A stretch of DNA of 64,000 nucleotides, from NCBI RefSeq assembly GCF_900197595.1, contig NZ_FZLO01000005.1, forward strand, positions 124,001 through 188,000. Direction: 5' to 3'. This stretch comes from Scatolibacter rhodanostii (GTDB taxonomy: Bacteria > Bacillota > Clostridia > Oscillospirales > Acutalibacteraceae). How positions within the stretch are numbered: the stretch's first letter is position 1; each line of letters opens with the position of its first letter. Shown here piece by piece: positions 18,539-27,649 of the stretch. A model generated the notes under the pieces. That model saw only the letters and a program-made list of their open reading frames with translations, searched no databases and was not told where the DNA came from. A program made the translations under genes and the position numbers.

Positions 18539-19131
18539 GATTAGGAGTATATGGAGGGACGTTCAATCCCATTCATGCTGGCCATGTTCATGTGATACAA
18601 GAATTTATAAAACGTTTAGATTTGCAAAAGCTTTTGCTGATTCCCACAGGAACACCGCCTCATAAAGAAGTGAAAGATTTAGCTTCTGCAAAAGACCGTT
18701 TGGCTATGTGTGAACTGGCAGTGGCTGAACTATCACAGGCAGAAGTCAGCGATATTGAAATCAAGCGGCAGGGTCGCAGCTATACGGCGGATACACTGGC
18801 ATTTGTGCAGGATAAATATCCGGACGCCCAGATTTTTTTGCTGATGGGGGAAGATATGTTTCTGACGTTGCAGAATTGGCGCCGAGCTGATGAAATTATG
18901 AAGCTTGCCAATATTGTCGTGGCACCCAGAAGCCATAGTATCCAAAAAATCAAGCAGCATAAGTTGATATTGGAAACAGAATATGCGGCGAGAGTGCTCA
19001 TTGAAGAGATTCCGTATTTGTCGATCTCTTCCACACAAATTCGAGAGAATAGAAAGCGGAGCAAGGATATTCAAAGTCTGGTTCCGCAGACAGTGGCAGA
19101 GTATATAGAAGAAAATCATATTTATAGCTAG
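18535..19131 (+). CDS. nadD: Nicotinate-nucleotide adenylyltransferase NadD
   Basis: A 198-aa nucleotidyltransferase that converts nicotinate mononucleotide plus ATP to deamido-NAD. It opens RLGVYGGTFNPIHAGHVHV, containing the HxGH-type signature, and ends with the SISSTQIREN motif of this superfamily. It overlaps yhbY by 4 bp (ATGA). The neighbours yqeK and rsfS downstream are standard. Confidence 0.96.
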   Translation: MRLGVYGGTFNPIHAGHVHVIQEFIKRLDLQKLLLIPTGTPPHKEVKDLASAKDRLAMCELAVAELSQAEVSDIEIKRQGRSYTADTLAFVQDKYPDAQIFLLMGEDMFLTLQNWRRADEIMKLANIVVAPRSHSIQKIKQHKLILETEYAARVLIEEIPYLSISSTQIRENRKRSKDIQSLVPQTVAEYIEENHIYS

Positions 19132-19204
19132 TGTTTTAAGTTTTACGCAAGAAAGAAAATGACAAGTGGCAGAAAAGCAATGGTAGGAATGGGGGAAAGC
19201 AAGC

Positions 19205-19792
19205 ATGATTTCTGTTAAAGAGTGTGAAAAGTTGATTCGCCCAAAATTGAGTGATGCTAGATTTTATCATAGCCAGTGTGTTTCGAAAGAAGCGGCCAAA
19301 CTGGCAAAGCAATATGGTGCCGATGTGAACAAAGCAGAAATCGCCGGCATACTTCATGATATCTGCAAAGAAACGCCTATTGAAGAACAGTTGAAAATAA
19401 TAGAGCGTTTTGGTATAATGATGCAAGAAACAGAGAAAAAAACGCATAAGCTCTATCATGCTATCAGTGGCGCTGCGTATGTCAAGCATATCATCGGTAT
19501 TGAAGATGGTGATATTATTGAGGCAATTCGCTGGCATACAAGCGGCAAAAAGAATATGAGTCTCCTAGAAAAAGTCGTTTTTGTTGCTGATTTTAACTCT
19601 GCTGACCGTGACTATCCTGGCGTTGAAGAAATGCGCAGGCTTGCAAAAATCAGCTTGGAAGATGCTATGCTTTACGGTTTTGCGTTTACCATTGCAGAGC
19701 TGACAAAAAAAGGAGTTTTGCTCGATTTAAACACGGCAGAAGCGTATAACGACATTGTATTATGTTTGAATGAGAGAAAAGAGAGGGTGTAA
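19205..19792 (+). CDS. yqeK: HD-domain bis(nucleosyl)tetraphosphatase YqeK
   Basis: A 195-aa HD-superfamily phosphohydrolase; relatives symmetrically hydrolyse Ap4A to ADP. Metal ligands are visible as a first His (FYHSQCVSKEA), the HD pair in GILHDICKETP, a later His (HAISGAAYV), the IRWHTSGKKNM motif and a final Asp in VFVADFNSADRDYPG. The 73-bp gap after nadD is short and contains no obvious promoter, so it is probably in the same operon. It ends 2 bp before rsfS. Confidence 0.93.
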   Translation: MISVKECEKLIRPKLSDARFYHSQCVSKEAAKLAKQYGADVNKAEIAGILHDICKETPIEEQLKIIERFGIMMQETEKKTHKLYHAISGAAYVKHIIGIEDGDIIEAIRWHTSGKKNMSLLEKVVFVADFNSADRDYPGVEEMRRLAKISLEDAMLYGFAFTIAELTKKGVLLDLNTAEAYNDIVLCLNERKERV

Positions 19793-19794
19793 AT

Positions 19795-20145
19795 ATGGCA
19801 TCTTGGGAAATGGCAAAACAGGCTGCACAAATTCTATATGATAAAAAGGCAGAAGATATTAACATTGTGAAAATAGATTCTATTTCAAGTTTGGCAGATT
19901 ATTTTTTAATCGCAACCGGCACAAGCAACACACACGTGAAAGCTTTGGCAGACGAGCTGGAAGTCAAGCTCAAAGAAGAAGGCCTTATGGCTATGGGTGT
20001 GGAAGGCTATCGTTCTAACTCATGGATTTTATTGGATTATGCAGAGGTTGTGGTGCATATCTTTACCCCTGAGGGTCGGGATTTTTACGATTTAGACCGA
20101 CTTTGGAGAGATGGCACAAAAATGGAACTTGATTTTTTGAAGTAA
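19795..20145 (+). CDS. rsfS: Ribosomal silencing factor RsfS
   Basis: A 116-aa RsfS/Iojap protein that binds uL14 and blocks subunit joining in starvation. Motifs seen are LADYFLIATGTSNTHVKALADE, GVEGYRSNSWILLDYAEVVVHIF and the terminal FYDLDRLW. The length is standard. It is the last gene of the yhbY-nadD-yqeK-rsfS run, and a small hairpin follows. Confidence 0.96.
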   Translation: MASWEMAKQAAQILYDKKAEDINIVKIDSISSLADYFLIATGTSNTHVKALADELEVKLKEEGLMAMGVEGYRSNSWILLDYAEVVVHIFTPEGRDFYDLDRLWRDGTKMELDFLK

Positions 20146-20154
20146 GAAACAATG

Positions 20155-20178
20155 ACCTGCTTTACCAAGCAGGTTTTC
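20155..20178 (+). terminator. Hairpin between rsfS and leuS
   Basis: An 8-bp stem, ACCTGCTT with AAGCAGGT (loop TACC), is followed by TTTCCC. The T-run is short, so termination may be partial. No T-box is visible in the 60-bp gap before leuS. Confidence 0.55.
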
Positions 20179-20205
20179 CCTATATTGTGAGAAAGGTCTG
20201 ATATC

Positions 20206-22614
20206 ATGAAATACGATCATAAATCTGCTGAATCAAAGTGGCAGAAAAAATGGAGCGAAACCGGTGTTTTTGAGGCTTCTAACCATTCTGAAAAGCCAAA
20301 ATTTTATGCCTTGGTAGAGTTCCCTTATCCCTCCGGTCAGGGCTTGCACGTAGGACATCCCCGTCCTTACACGGCTTTGGACGTTGTTTCCAGAAAACGC
20401 CGTATGCAGGGTTATAATGTCCTTTTCCCCATGGGTTGGGACTCTTTTGGCCTACCCGCTGAGAACTATGCCATAAAAAATCACGTGCATCCGGCAGAAT
20501 TTACTAACCAAAATATTACTCGTTTCAAGAAACAAATTCAATCTTTGGGTATGTCTTTTGATTGGAGCCGTGAAATTGCCACGACAGATCCTGACTATTA
20601 TAAGTGGACACAGTGGATTTTCATTCAGCTTTTCAAAAATGGCCTTGCTTACAAAAAAGAAATGAATGTTAACTGGTGTACCTCATGCAAGTGTGTTTTG
20701 GCAAATGAAGAAGTGGTGAATGGTGTTTGCGAGCGCTGCGGCAGTGAGGTTGTGCATAAAAATAAATCACAGTGGATGCTGAAGATTACGGAATATGCCG
20801 AGCGTCTTATCAATGATTTGGATGATCTTGATTACCCAGAGCGTGTTAAAACACAGCAGAAAAACTGGATTGGCAGATCAACAGGCGCTGAGGTTGATTT
20901 CAAGACCACTGAGGGTGACTTGCTGACAGTTTACACGACACGTCCTGATACACTCTATGGGGCAACGTATATGGTCGTTTCGCCGGAACATCCTTACCTT
21001 GAAAAATGGGCCGATAAGTTGCAAAATATGGATGCTATTCATGCCTATCAAGAAGAAGCGGCTAAGAAATCTGACTTTGAGCGAACAGAAGTTGCCAAAG
21101 ATAAAACAGGTGTGCGCCTTGAAGGTGTCAAAGCGATTAATCCATTAACGGGCAAAGAAATCCCCATTTTTATTTCAGACTATGTGCTGGTTTCTTATGG
21201 AACAGGCGCCATTATGGCGGTTCCGGGACACGATACTCGTGACTGGGAATTTGCTAAGAAATTTGACTTGCCGATTATTGAAGTAGTAGCTGGCGGCGAA
21301 GTAGAAAAAGAAGCCTTTACCGATTGCGGTACTGGTATTATGGTCAATTCTGGTATTTTAAATGACCTATCGGTGGAAGAAGCAAAGAAGAAAATCACCG
21401 AGCATCTTGAAAAAGAGGGAATCGGCCACAGCAAGGTGAATTATAAATTGCGTGATTGGGTATTCTCCCGTCAGCGTTATTGGGGCGAACCGATTCCGAT
21501 GGTTTATTGCGAAACCTGCGGTTGGGTGCCGCTTGAGGAGCATGATTTGCCCTTAAGATTGCCTAATGTGGAATCCTATGAACCGACCGATACCGGTGAA
21601 TCTCCACTTGCCAAAATGACGGATTGGATTGATACCAGCTGCCCAAAATGCGGCGGAAAAGCGACCAGAGAAACTGACACTATGCCGCAGTGGGCAGGTT
21701 CTTCTTGGTACTTCTTGCGCTATATGGACCCACACAACAGTGAGGCTTTGGCTTCTAAAGAAGCACTTGATTATTGGTCACCCATTGACTGGTATAATGG
21801 AGGCATGGAGCACACCACGCTTCACTTGTTATATAGCCGTTTTTGGCACAAATTCCTGTATGACATTGGAGTGGTGCCGACCAAAGAACCCTATGCCAAA
21901 CGCACAAGCCACGGCATGATTTTAGGCGAGAATGGCGAAAAGATGAGTAAATCCAGAGGCAACGTTATCAACCCCGATGACATTGTAGAAGAATATGGCG
22001 CTGATACCATGCGACTCTATGAAATGTTTATCGGTGACTTTGAAAAGGCTGCCCCATGGAGCAGTGATGGCATTAAAGGTTGCCGTCGATTTGTTGATCG
22101 CTACTGGAATTTACAGAATATTCTGACAGATGGTGACTCCATTCGTCCTGAGCTTGAAAGTGCTTTTCACAAGGCTTTCAAAAAGGTTGATGAAGACGTT
22201 GAAAACCTCAAATTCAACACCGGTATTGCTGCTTTGATGAGTCTTTTAAATGATATTTATGCAGTTGGAACGATTACAAAGACAGAGCTTGCCGCGTTTA
22301 GTATTATGTTGAATATTTACGCGCCTCATGTTTCAGAAGAAGTTTGGGCGAAAAATCAACTGGGCAGTGGACTAGTCGCTGAACAATCTTGGCCTGTTTA
22401 TGATGCAAGCAAATGTGTCGAATCAACAATTGAGATTGTGGCGCAGATTAACGGTAAAGTACGTGCAAAGTTGACGGTGGCTGCTGATATCACCAAAGAA
22501 GATGCACTGGCATTAACCAAAGCTGACGCTAAAATTGCACCGACACTAGAAGGTAAGACAGTTGTCAAAGAAATTTATGTTCCAGGTAAACTGGTCAATA
22601 TAGTTGTAAGATAA
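20206..22614 (+). CDS. leuS: Leucyl-tRNA synthetase
   Basis: An 802-aa class I synthetase charging tRNA-Leu. The HIGH-type motif is HVGH in [19 protein letters not shown], and the KMSKS motif lies in [19 protein letters not shown]1 editing domain follows ([22 protein letters not shown]), with zinc-knuckle cysteines at [15 protein letters not shown] and CERCG. The length matches bacterial LeuRS. It is separated from rsfS by 60 bp and ended by a strong terminator. Confidence 0.97.
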   Translation: MKYDHKSAESKWQKKWSETGVFEASNHSEKPKFYALVEFPYPSGQGLHVGHPRPYTALDVVSRKRRMQGYNVLFPMGWDSFGLPAENYAIKNHVHPAEFTNQNITRFKKQIQSLGMSFDWSREIATTDPDYYKWTQWIFIQLFKNGLAYKKEMNVNWCTSCKCVLANEEVVNGVCERCGSEVVHKNKSQWMLKITEYAERLINDLDDLDYPERVKTQQKNWIGRSTGAEVDFKTTEGDLLTVYTTRPDTLYGATYMVVSPEHPYLEKWADKLQNMDAIHAYQEEAAKKSDFERTEVAKDKTGVRLEGVKAINPLTGKEIPIFISDYVLVSYGTGAIMAVPGHDTRDWEFAKKFDLPIIEVVAGGEVEKEAFTDCGTGIMVNSGILNDLSVEEAKKKITEHLEKEGIGHSKVNYKLRDWVFSRQRYWGEPIPMVYCETCGWVPLEEHDLPLRLPNVESYEPTDTGESPLAKMTDWIDTSCPKCGGKATRETDTMPQWAGSSWYFLRYMDPHNSEALASKEALDYWSPIDWYNGGMEHTTLHLLYSRFWHKFLYDIGVVPTKEPYAKRTSHGMILGENGEKMSKSRGNVINPDDIVEEYGADTMRLYEMFIGDFEKAAPWSSDGIKGCRRFVDRYWNLQNILTDGDSIRPELESAFHKAFKKVDEDVENLKFNTGIAALMSLLNDIYAVGTITKTELAAFSIMLNIYAPHVSEEVWAKNQLGSGLVAEQSWPVYDASKCVESTIEIVAQINGKVRAKLTVAADITKEDALALTKADAKIAPTLEGKTVVKEIYVPGKLVNIVVR

Positions 22615-22643
22615 TCGCTAATAGATAAAAAATTTGCTTATTT

Positions 22644-22682
22644 AAAAAGCCAACCTTTTATAATGTAAAGGTTGGCTTTTTA
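22644..22682 (+). terminator. Terminator after leuS
   Basis: A 17-bp near-perfect inverted repeat, A5-GCCAACCTTTTA against TAAAGGTTGGC-T5, sits 30 bp after leuS. The symmetric A and T tracts could make it work in both directions. Confidence 0.9.
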
Positions 22683-22727
22683 GTTTTCTATAAGATGCAA
22701 ATATAGAGAAAAAGTAGTAGATAAGAA

Positions 22728-22762
22728 ATAAAAAAGAGTGAGCTTTATCTAAGCACACTCTT
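22728..22762 (-). terminator. Terminator of the GNAT gene
   Basis: On the minus strand, AAGAGTG and CACTCTT with inner GCTT/AAGC pairs form a stem followed by TTTTTTAT. It lies 33 bp beyond the GNAT stop codon. Confidence 0.75.
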
Positions 22763-22794
22763 CTAATCTGCTAATAAGTAAACGGAAATCTAGA

Positions 22795-23208
22795 TCATAA
22801 AGCTTTTTGCATATGAATATGAGGGCAATCTTCTTCTAAGAAAACTTCACCTACTGATGTGTAACCGCATTTTTCATAAAAGCCCTGTGCCTGCGTTTGA
22901 GAAGCTAAGATAATGGACTCTCCGTTATCTTCTGCAATTGCTTTTTCAGCAAGCTCCATTACTTTTTTGCCAAGTCCTTGTCCACGAAAAGTATTTAGGA
23001 CAGCAACTCTGCCAATTGTATATTGATTGCTGTTTGCTTTCTTGAAATAGCGACAAGTTGCAGCCGGCAAATTATTGATATAGAGAACAATATGTTTGGC
23101 TGCATTATCGGTCTCGTCAAACTCTTCAACAAAACCTTGCTCAGAAACAAAAACTTCTTTGCGAATCATAATAGAATCATCTGTGGGTTTGCCAGTGATT
23201 GTATGCAT
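22795..23208 (-). CDS. GNAT-family N-acetyltransferase
   Basis: A 137-aa acetyltransferase of unknown substrate. The acetyl-CoA site is visible as IGRVAVLNTFRGQGLGKKVMELAE (motif A, R/QxxGxG/A), followed by ILASQTQAQGFYEKCGYTSVGEVF. The C-terminus ends EEDCPHIHMQKAL, like the ElaA/YjcF-type small GNATs. I start it at the ATG at 23208, which has AGGTG 5 nt upstream, rather than 17 codons further up. It is monocistronic, with its own promoter near 23450 and its own terminator. Confidence 0.9.
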   Translation of the reverse strand: MHTITGKPTDDSIMIRKEVFVSEQGFVEEFDETDNAAKHIVLYINNLPAATCRYFKKANSNQYTIGRVAVLNTFRGQGLGKKVMELAEKAIAEDNGESIILASQTQAQGFYEKCGYTSVGEVFLEEDCPHIHMQKAL

Positions 23209-23726
23209 AAAACACCTCTTTGTGCCAGAACGACAACAATTTAATTCTAACTTTATCATTCTTTGAAAGAGAAAGGTGTACGAGAATCAAACCAAAGTTT
23301 TATAATTCAAATCTTCACAATCAAAAGAACAGATAGTAGAAATTTTTTCAAAATGAGATTACTCATTGAACCTCAAAATCAGTCGATTTATAACCAATTT
23401 AAGGCTTTTTAATCGATATCTATTAACTATAAAATAGTATCACACCCCTAACTGCTTGTCAAGATGAAGAAAATGGATGAACTATATTTTTCGAAAATGT
23501 TGAGTTGTTATTTTGCTTGTAGAAAGCGAACCGAGCGATTAAATCAAATTAGAAAAATAGAGGATATGTCTTGCAACCTAAAACAACTCATGATAAGATT
23601 AATGCATATTGCGAGGGCCAAGTTATTGGATGGAAAAAGTGAGAATTAAATCGGTAGCTTTGTCTTTCTAGGCAAACTGTGGCAATCCTTTGAGACGAGA
23701 TTTAGTAAACCAAAAGGAGCAAAAGA
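23209..23726. other. Intergenic region between GNAT and alpha-galactosidase genes
   Basis: This 518-bp divergent gap holds the minus-strand promoter at 23434-23462 and a long (about 220 nt) untranslated leader for the GNAT gene. No convincing promoter for the plus-strand alpha-galactosidase was found. A 61-codon ORF at 23464 has no ribosome site. I see no RNA gene. Confidence 0.5.
23434..23462 (-). promoter_or_regulatory. Promoter for the GNAT gene
   Basis: On the minus strand a perfect TTGACA (23457-23462), a 17-bp spacer and TACTAT (23434-23439) are present. This implies a leader of about 220 nt before the ATG at 23208, unusually long for a single small gene. Confidence 0.65.
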
Positions 23727-25916
23727 ATGGGCATTAAATTTTATGAGGCTGAAAAAGTGTTTAAGCTAGACACGAAAAATACCAGTTATGTCATTGGTAT
23801 TGTAGACACAGAGAATTTTGTCGGACATGTTTATTATGGCAAAAGAGTGGAAGACAGTGATTTGCAGTATTTACTGCGTATTAGTGAAGCACCTTTTGTA
23901 CCAAGCCAAAACAATCGTGACCGACTAAGTTTTTATGATAGTTTTCCAATGGAATATTCCACACATGGAGTAGGCGATTTTCGCGAAGATTCTATAGCCG
24001 TCGAAACTTTGTCAGGGCATAAAGGACTGCAGTTGGGATATGTCAGCCACAAAATTTATGCAGGCAAGTCCGTTCTGCAAGGTCTGCCCTCTACTTTTGG
24101 CGACGAATCTAACTGCGAAACATTAGAACTCTATTGTGAAGATAAAGTGCTGGGCCTAGAGGTTGTGCTAGTTTATAGCATTTTTAATGATGTTGATGCT
24201 GTGACAAGAAGTGTACGTGTCAATAATCATGGTTCAGAAGCAATTTATCTAACAAAAGTACTTTCTTCTTGTATAGATATGGATAACCGTGACTTTGATT
24301 TGATTACACTACACGGCTCTTGGGCAAGAGAGCGCCATATTCAAAGAAGAAAGATTGGCTATGGTAAACAGGGTGTGGCTTCTTTAAGAGGAGAATCAGG
24401 CCATCAGGAAAATCCATTTATGGCATTGACAACAGCAAATGCTTCTCAAGAAGAAGGAGAAGTGTATGGCTTTAATCTGGTGTACTCAGGCAATCATCAT
24501 ACGTTGGCAGAAGTGAATCAACATGGCACTGTGCGTGCTGTAATTGGTATCAATCCAGTTGATTTCAAATGGAAACTGGAGAAAGAATGTTCTTTTCAAG
24601 CTCCTGAAGCTGTTTTGGTTTATTCAAGTGAAGGAATTGGCGGCATGAGCCGGAATTTCCATGACTTATATCGAAATCACTTGATTCGAGGCGAATATAA
24701 AGATAAAAAGCGGCCTATTTTAATCAATAACTGGGAAGCTACGTACTTCAACTTTGACACAGAAAAATTGCTGAGTATTGCTAGAGAAGCATCTTCTTTG
24801 GGTATCGAAATGTTAGTCATGGATGATGGCTGGTTTGGTCACAGAAGCGATGATAATAGAGCGTTGGGAGATTGGACGGTTAATGAAGAGAAAATTGCCG
24901 GTGGTCTAAAATATTTGGTGGATGAAGTCAATAAACTGAATATGAAATTTGGAATTTGGTTTGAACCTGAGATGATTTCACCAGATTCTAATCTTTACCG
25001 TGCTCATCCAGACTGGGCAATTGCTATTCCGAACAGAACAGCAGGCTTAGCGCGTAATCAATATGTATTAGACTTTTCTAGAAAAGAAGTAATTGACTAT
25101 ATTTATGAGAGTGTTGCCACTGTTTTGCGCAGTGCCAATATTGAGTATGTCAAATGGGATATGAACAGACCGCTTAGCGATATTGGCGGAGTGGAGTTGC
25201 CAGCTGATAGACAGGGCGAATTGTTCCATCGCTACGTTTTAGGCGTTTATGAGCTGCAAGAAAGAATGACCAAAGAATTTCCGCATATTTTGTTGGAAAA
25301 CTGCTCTGGTGGTGGTGCCCGTTTTGACCCCGGAATGCTTTATTACAGCCCACAAATTTGGACTTCGGATGATACGGATGCCATTGAGAGATTGTCAATT
25401 CAAGAGGGTACAGCTATGGTTTATCCGCTGTCTGCAATGGGAGCACATGTCAGCGATTGCCCGAATCATACGGTTGGCAGAGTAACCCCATTTGAAACCA
25501 GAGGCTATGTAGCTTTGGCTGGAACATTTGGCTATGAGCTTGATGTCACAAGAATACCGGCAGAAGATAGAGCTATGATTCCAGAACAGGTTGAGATGTA
25601 TCACCGATATAATGATTTGGTGCGCGAGGGTGACTATTATCGCTTAGCTTCATACGGCGAAAACCACAATCATGATTGTTGGCAGGTTGTTTCTAAGGAT
25701 AAGACCAAAGCTTTGGTGACCTATATTCAGGTTATGGCGCAGCCGAATACAAGAGGAAGAATCCTCCGCCTAAAAGGTCTTGACGAGCAAAAATCTTATA
25801 GATTGTCAGTAAACGACAAGACTTATAAAGGCAGTACCCTCATGAATGCCGGCATTTTATTAGAAAAAATGCAGGGTGACTTCAAAGGCAAACTGATTTA
25901 TCTTGAGAGCGTATAA
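23727..25916 (+). CDS. GH36 alpha-galactosidase
   Basis: A 729-aa cytoplasmic retaining alpha-galactosidase that would release galactose from melibiose, raffinose and related sugars; there is no signal peptide. The GH36 motifs are MLVMDDGWFG, KFGIWFEPEMISPDS, YVKWDMNRPLSDI with nucleophile Asp478, and WTSDDTDAIERL with acid/base Asp548. Length and both residue numbers equal those I recall for Geobacillus AgaA/AgaB. An AAGGAG site precedes the ATG. No sugar transporter or regulator lies next to it, so sugar uptake must be encoded elsewhere. Confidence 0.95.
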   Translation: MGIKFYEAEKVFKLDTKNTSYVIGIVDTENFVGHVYYGKRVEDSDLQYLLRISEAPFVPSQNNRDRLSFYDSFPMEYSTHGVGDFREDSIAVETLSGHKGLQLGYVSHKIYAGKSVLQGLPSTFGDESNCETLELYCEDKVLGLEVVLVYSIFNDVDAVTRSVRVNNHGSEAIYLTKVLSSCIDMDNRDFDLITLHGSWARERHIQRRKIGYGKQGVASLRGESGHQENPFMALTTANASQEEGEVYGFNLVYSGNHHTLAEVNQHGTVRAVIGINPVDFKWKLEKECSFQAPEAVLVYSSEGIGGMSRNFHDLYRNHLIRGEYKDKKRPILINNWEATYFNFDTEKLLSIAREASSLGIEMLVMDDGWFGHRSDDNRALGDWTVNEEKIAGGLKYLVDEVNKLNMKFGIWFEPEMISPDSNLYRAHPDWAIAIPNRTAGLARNQYVLDFSRKEVIDYIYESVATVLRSANIEYVKWDMNRPLSDIGGVELPADRQGELFHRYVLGVYELQERMTKEFPHILLENCSGGGARFDPGMLYYSPQIWTSDDTDAIERLSIQEGTAMVYPLSAMGAHVSDCPNHTVGRVTPFETRGYVALAGTFGYELDVTRIPAEDRAMIPEQVEMYHRYNDLVREGDYYRLASYGENHNHDCWQVVSKDKTKALVTYIQVMAQPNTRGRILRLKGLDEQKSYRLSVNDKTYKGSTLMNAGILLEKMQGDFKGKLIYLESV

Positions 25917-26043
25917 GATTGTAGAAAAGACTTTGCCAAGAAGATGAAGAGTTAGATTAACTTTGTCTTTAAAAAAAATATAAATATTTTATAAAGGAAT
26001 TAAAGATAAAATATGAAACTTGTGTCCTATAATATGACATAAA

Positions 26044-26072
26044 TTGACAAAATTTACAGCTGATGGTATAAT
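26044..26072 (+). promoter_or_regulatory. Consensus promoter in the aga-HAD gap
   Basis: TTGACA (26044-26049), a 17-bp spacer and TATAAT (26067-26072) match the housekeeping consensus exactly. No ORF follows until 26379, and a strong terminator intervenes at 26173. Confidence 0.8.
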
Positions 26073-26078
26073 CAATTA

Positions 26079-26214
26079 TGGGAGTTGCTATTTAGCTGTG
26101 AAAGAATAAGTTTATTGCGCAAAATCATTTACTTAGAGCTAAAAGTAGATGGATAAAAAACTTTTCATATTCAAAGTGGGGTATGCATTCTCGCATTCCT
26201 CACTTTTGTTTTTA
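26079..26214 (+). ncRNA. Candidate small RNA, about 135 nt
   Basis: A perfect promoter and a strong intrinsic terminator bracket about 135 nt with no credible coding sequence, between the alpha-galactosidase and HAD genes. I recognise no known RNA family. It could instead be an attenuated leader for the downstream HAD gene, with readthrough giving the full mRNA. Confidence 0.45.
26173..26214 (+). terminator. Terminator of the candidate small RNA
   Basis: A 14-position stem with a single mismatch, AAAGTGGGGTATGC against GCATTCCTCACTTT, closes an ATTCTC loop and is followed by TGTTTTTAT. It lies 165 bp before the HAD gene. Confidence 0.8.
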
Positions 26215-26378
26215 TAGAGGTTTTCAGTATCATTTGAATGTATGAATAAGTCTTTGGTTAAATAAGAATTATAAGAGAATGATACGGTTAAACGAAAGAT
26301 TAACTTCCAGATTTTTGCCTAGTTGCTACGGCAGAGTACACAATAAACGATACAGAATTATCAGAGGAGGTTGCAAAA

Positions 26379-27023
26379 TTGAAGAATAAATTTATTTTTG
26401 ATTTTGACGGTACATTGATGGATTCTATGTATGTGTGGGATACAGTTGATTATGAATTTTTGGAATATGTAGGAGTTCCTAAATCTGAAATTCCAGATAA
26501 CCTTCCAGAAGTCTTTAAAGCAAAAAGTTTGTGGGAGGCAGCCGAATATTTTATTGACACTTTTCACATTGCGATGCGTCCGGAGTTGGTTTGCAGTAAA
26601 ATCAACGACTTAATAGAAGAAAAATACCGTTTTGAAATCGAACCTAAGCCAGGAGTGATTGCATTCCTGGAAAAACACAAAGATAAAGAGATGTGCATTG
26701 CTACGGCTACCGATCAATATTTAGTAGAATATGCCTTGAGAAGAACAGGATTGGGCAAATATTTCTCCTTTATCATTACATCGGTCGAAGTGGGCAACAG
26801 CAAACGAGAGCCAGACATATTTTTACAGGCTGCCGAAAGACTGAATGCAAAAATTGAAGATTGCATTATTTTTGAGGATTCTCCTCATGCACTGCAAACG
26901 GCAAAATTAGCTGGGTTTTATACAGTGGCTGTAAAAGATGAAAGCTTTTTGACAGAAGAAGAAACGATTAGGCGAAATTCCAATCAATATGTTTCAGACT
27001 TAAATGAGGTAATATTTTCTTGA
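26379..27023 (+). CDS. HAD-superfamily phosphatase (phosphoglycolate-phosphatase-like)
   Basis: A 214-aa haloacid-dehalogenase-type hydrolase of unknown phosphate ester. Motif I is FDFDGTLMDS (DxDGT nucleophile), motif II the T of IATATDQ, and motifs III-IV KREPDIF and IFEDSPHALQTAKLAG. A helical cap lies between residues about 15 and 80. The start is TTG at 26379, 8 nt after AGAGGAGG. It is probably expressed from the promoter at 26044 by readthrough or from an unseen promoter. It converges with the lysine operon across a shared terminator. Confidence 0.88.
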   Translation: MKNKFIFDFDGTLMDSMYVWDTVDYEFLEYVGVPKSEIPDNLPEVFKAKSLWEAAEYFIDTFHIAMRPELVCSKINDLIEEKYRFEIEPKPGVIAFLEKHKDKEMCIATATDQYLVEYALRRTGLGKYFSFIITSVEVGNSKREPDIFLQAAERLNAKIEDCIIFEDSPHALQTAKLAGFYTVAVKDESFLTEEETIRRNSNQYVSDLNEVIFS

Positions 27024-27041
27024 TTGCCATAGAACGAAAAG

Positions 27042-27080
27042 AAGCAGCTGTCTAGTATTAATCCAGACAGCTGCTTTTTT
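27042..27080. terminator. Bidirectional terminator between HAD and ACT genes
   Basis: A perfect 12-bp stem, AAGCAGCTGTCT with AGACAGCTGCTT, is followed by TTTTTT. On the minus strand the A-tract upstream also supplies a T-run. It separates two convergent transcripts. Confidence 0.9.
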
Positions 27081-27102
27081 ATATTATTTATTTTTTAGCT
27101 AA

Positions 27103-27555
27103 TTAAATCAAGTTTTTTTCAAGAGAGGAGAGAACCGTGTCATAGTCAGCTTCGCTCACCAGTAAAGAGATTTCTACCTCAGAGGTGGTAATCAAACGGA
27201 TATCAGCGTCAGTATCGGCAATGGCTGCGAACACACGGGCAGCAATGCCCGGAGTATGTCGCATAATTTCATCATGAATGGAGATTTTATGATTCACACT
27301 GCTTACAATCACATTAATACCCAATTGCTTTTTGAGTTCTGAAGTAAAGGCCAACATTTCAACCAAGTCTTCGTCAGAAATGGAGAAAGAAAGACCGGTC
27401 GAGGCACCATGAGTAGGAGCCATCGAAATCATATCAATATTGATGTGATAGGACGCAATTTTTGCCAATATATCAGAAACAGATTTAATGTTTGCCGGAA
27501 AACCTTGCAGGGTGACCAATGTGATATTAGCGGTTGCTGTGATGGTAGCAGACAT
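27103..27555 (-). CDS. Stand-alone tandem ACT protein, aspartokinase-regulatory-domain type
   Basis: A 150-aa protein with two ACT domains (roughly residues 8-72 and 80-148), resembling the C-terminal regulatory part of aspartokinase (DILAKIASYHINIDMIS, IKLITTSE-like segment) but without any kinase domain. It is last in the asd-dapA-dapB operon under a lysine riboswitch, so I infer a role in sensing lysine, threonine or diaminopimelate. Partner and ligand are unproven. The start chosen is the ATG at 27555, 9 nt after AAAGGA. Earlier in-frame ATGs lie on or before that site. Confidence 0.82.
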   Translation of the reverse strand: MSATITATANITLVTLQGFPANIKSVSDILAKIASYHINIDMISMAPTHGASTGLSFSISDEDLVEMLAFTSELKKQLGINVIVSSVNHKISIHDEIMRHTPGIAARVFAAIADTDADIRLITTSEVEISLLVSEADYDTVLSSLEKNLI

Positions 27556-27649
27556 GATAATCATTCCTTTCTTAACTGTATCCAAAGAAGTGGTGGCTAA
27601 TTTTGACTACTAGAGAAGCTATGAAATACAAAAGACAAAGCAAAGAAGC

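Noticed and set aside
20146-20205. T-box leader for leuS
   Set aside because: The gap is only 60 bp and lacks the conserved T-box sequence; only a small hairpin is present.
23464-23649. 61-codon ORF before the alpha-galactosidase
   Set aside because: No ribosome site, unremarkable composition and no family resemblance. It overlaps the minus-strand GNAT promoter.
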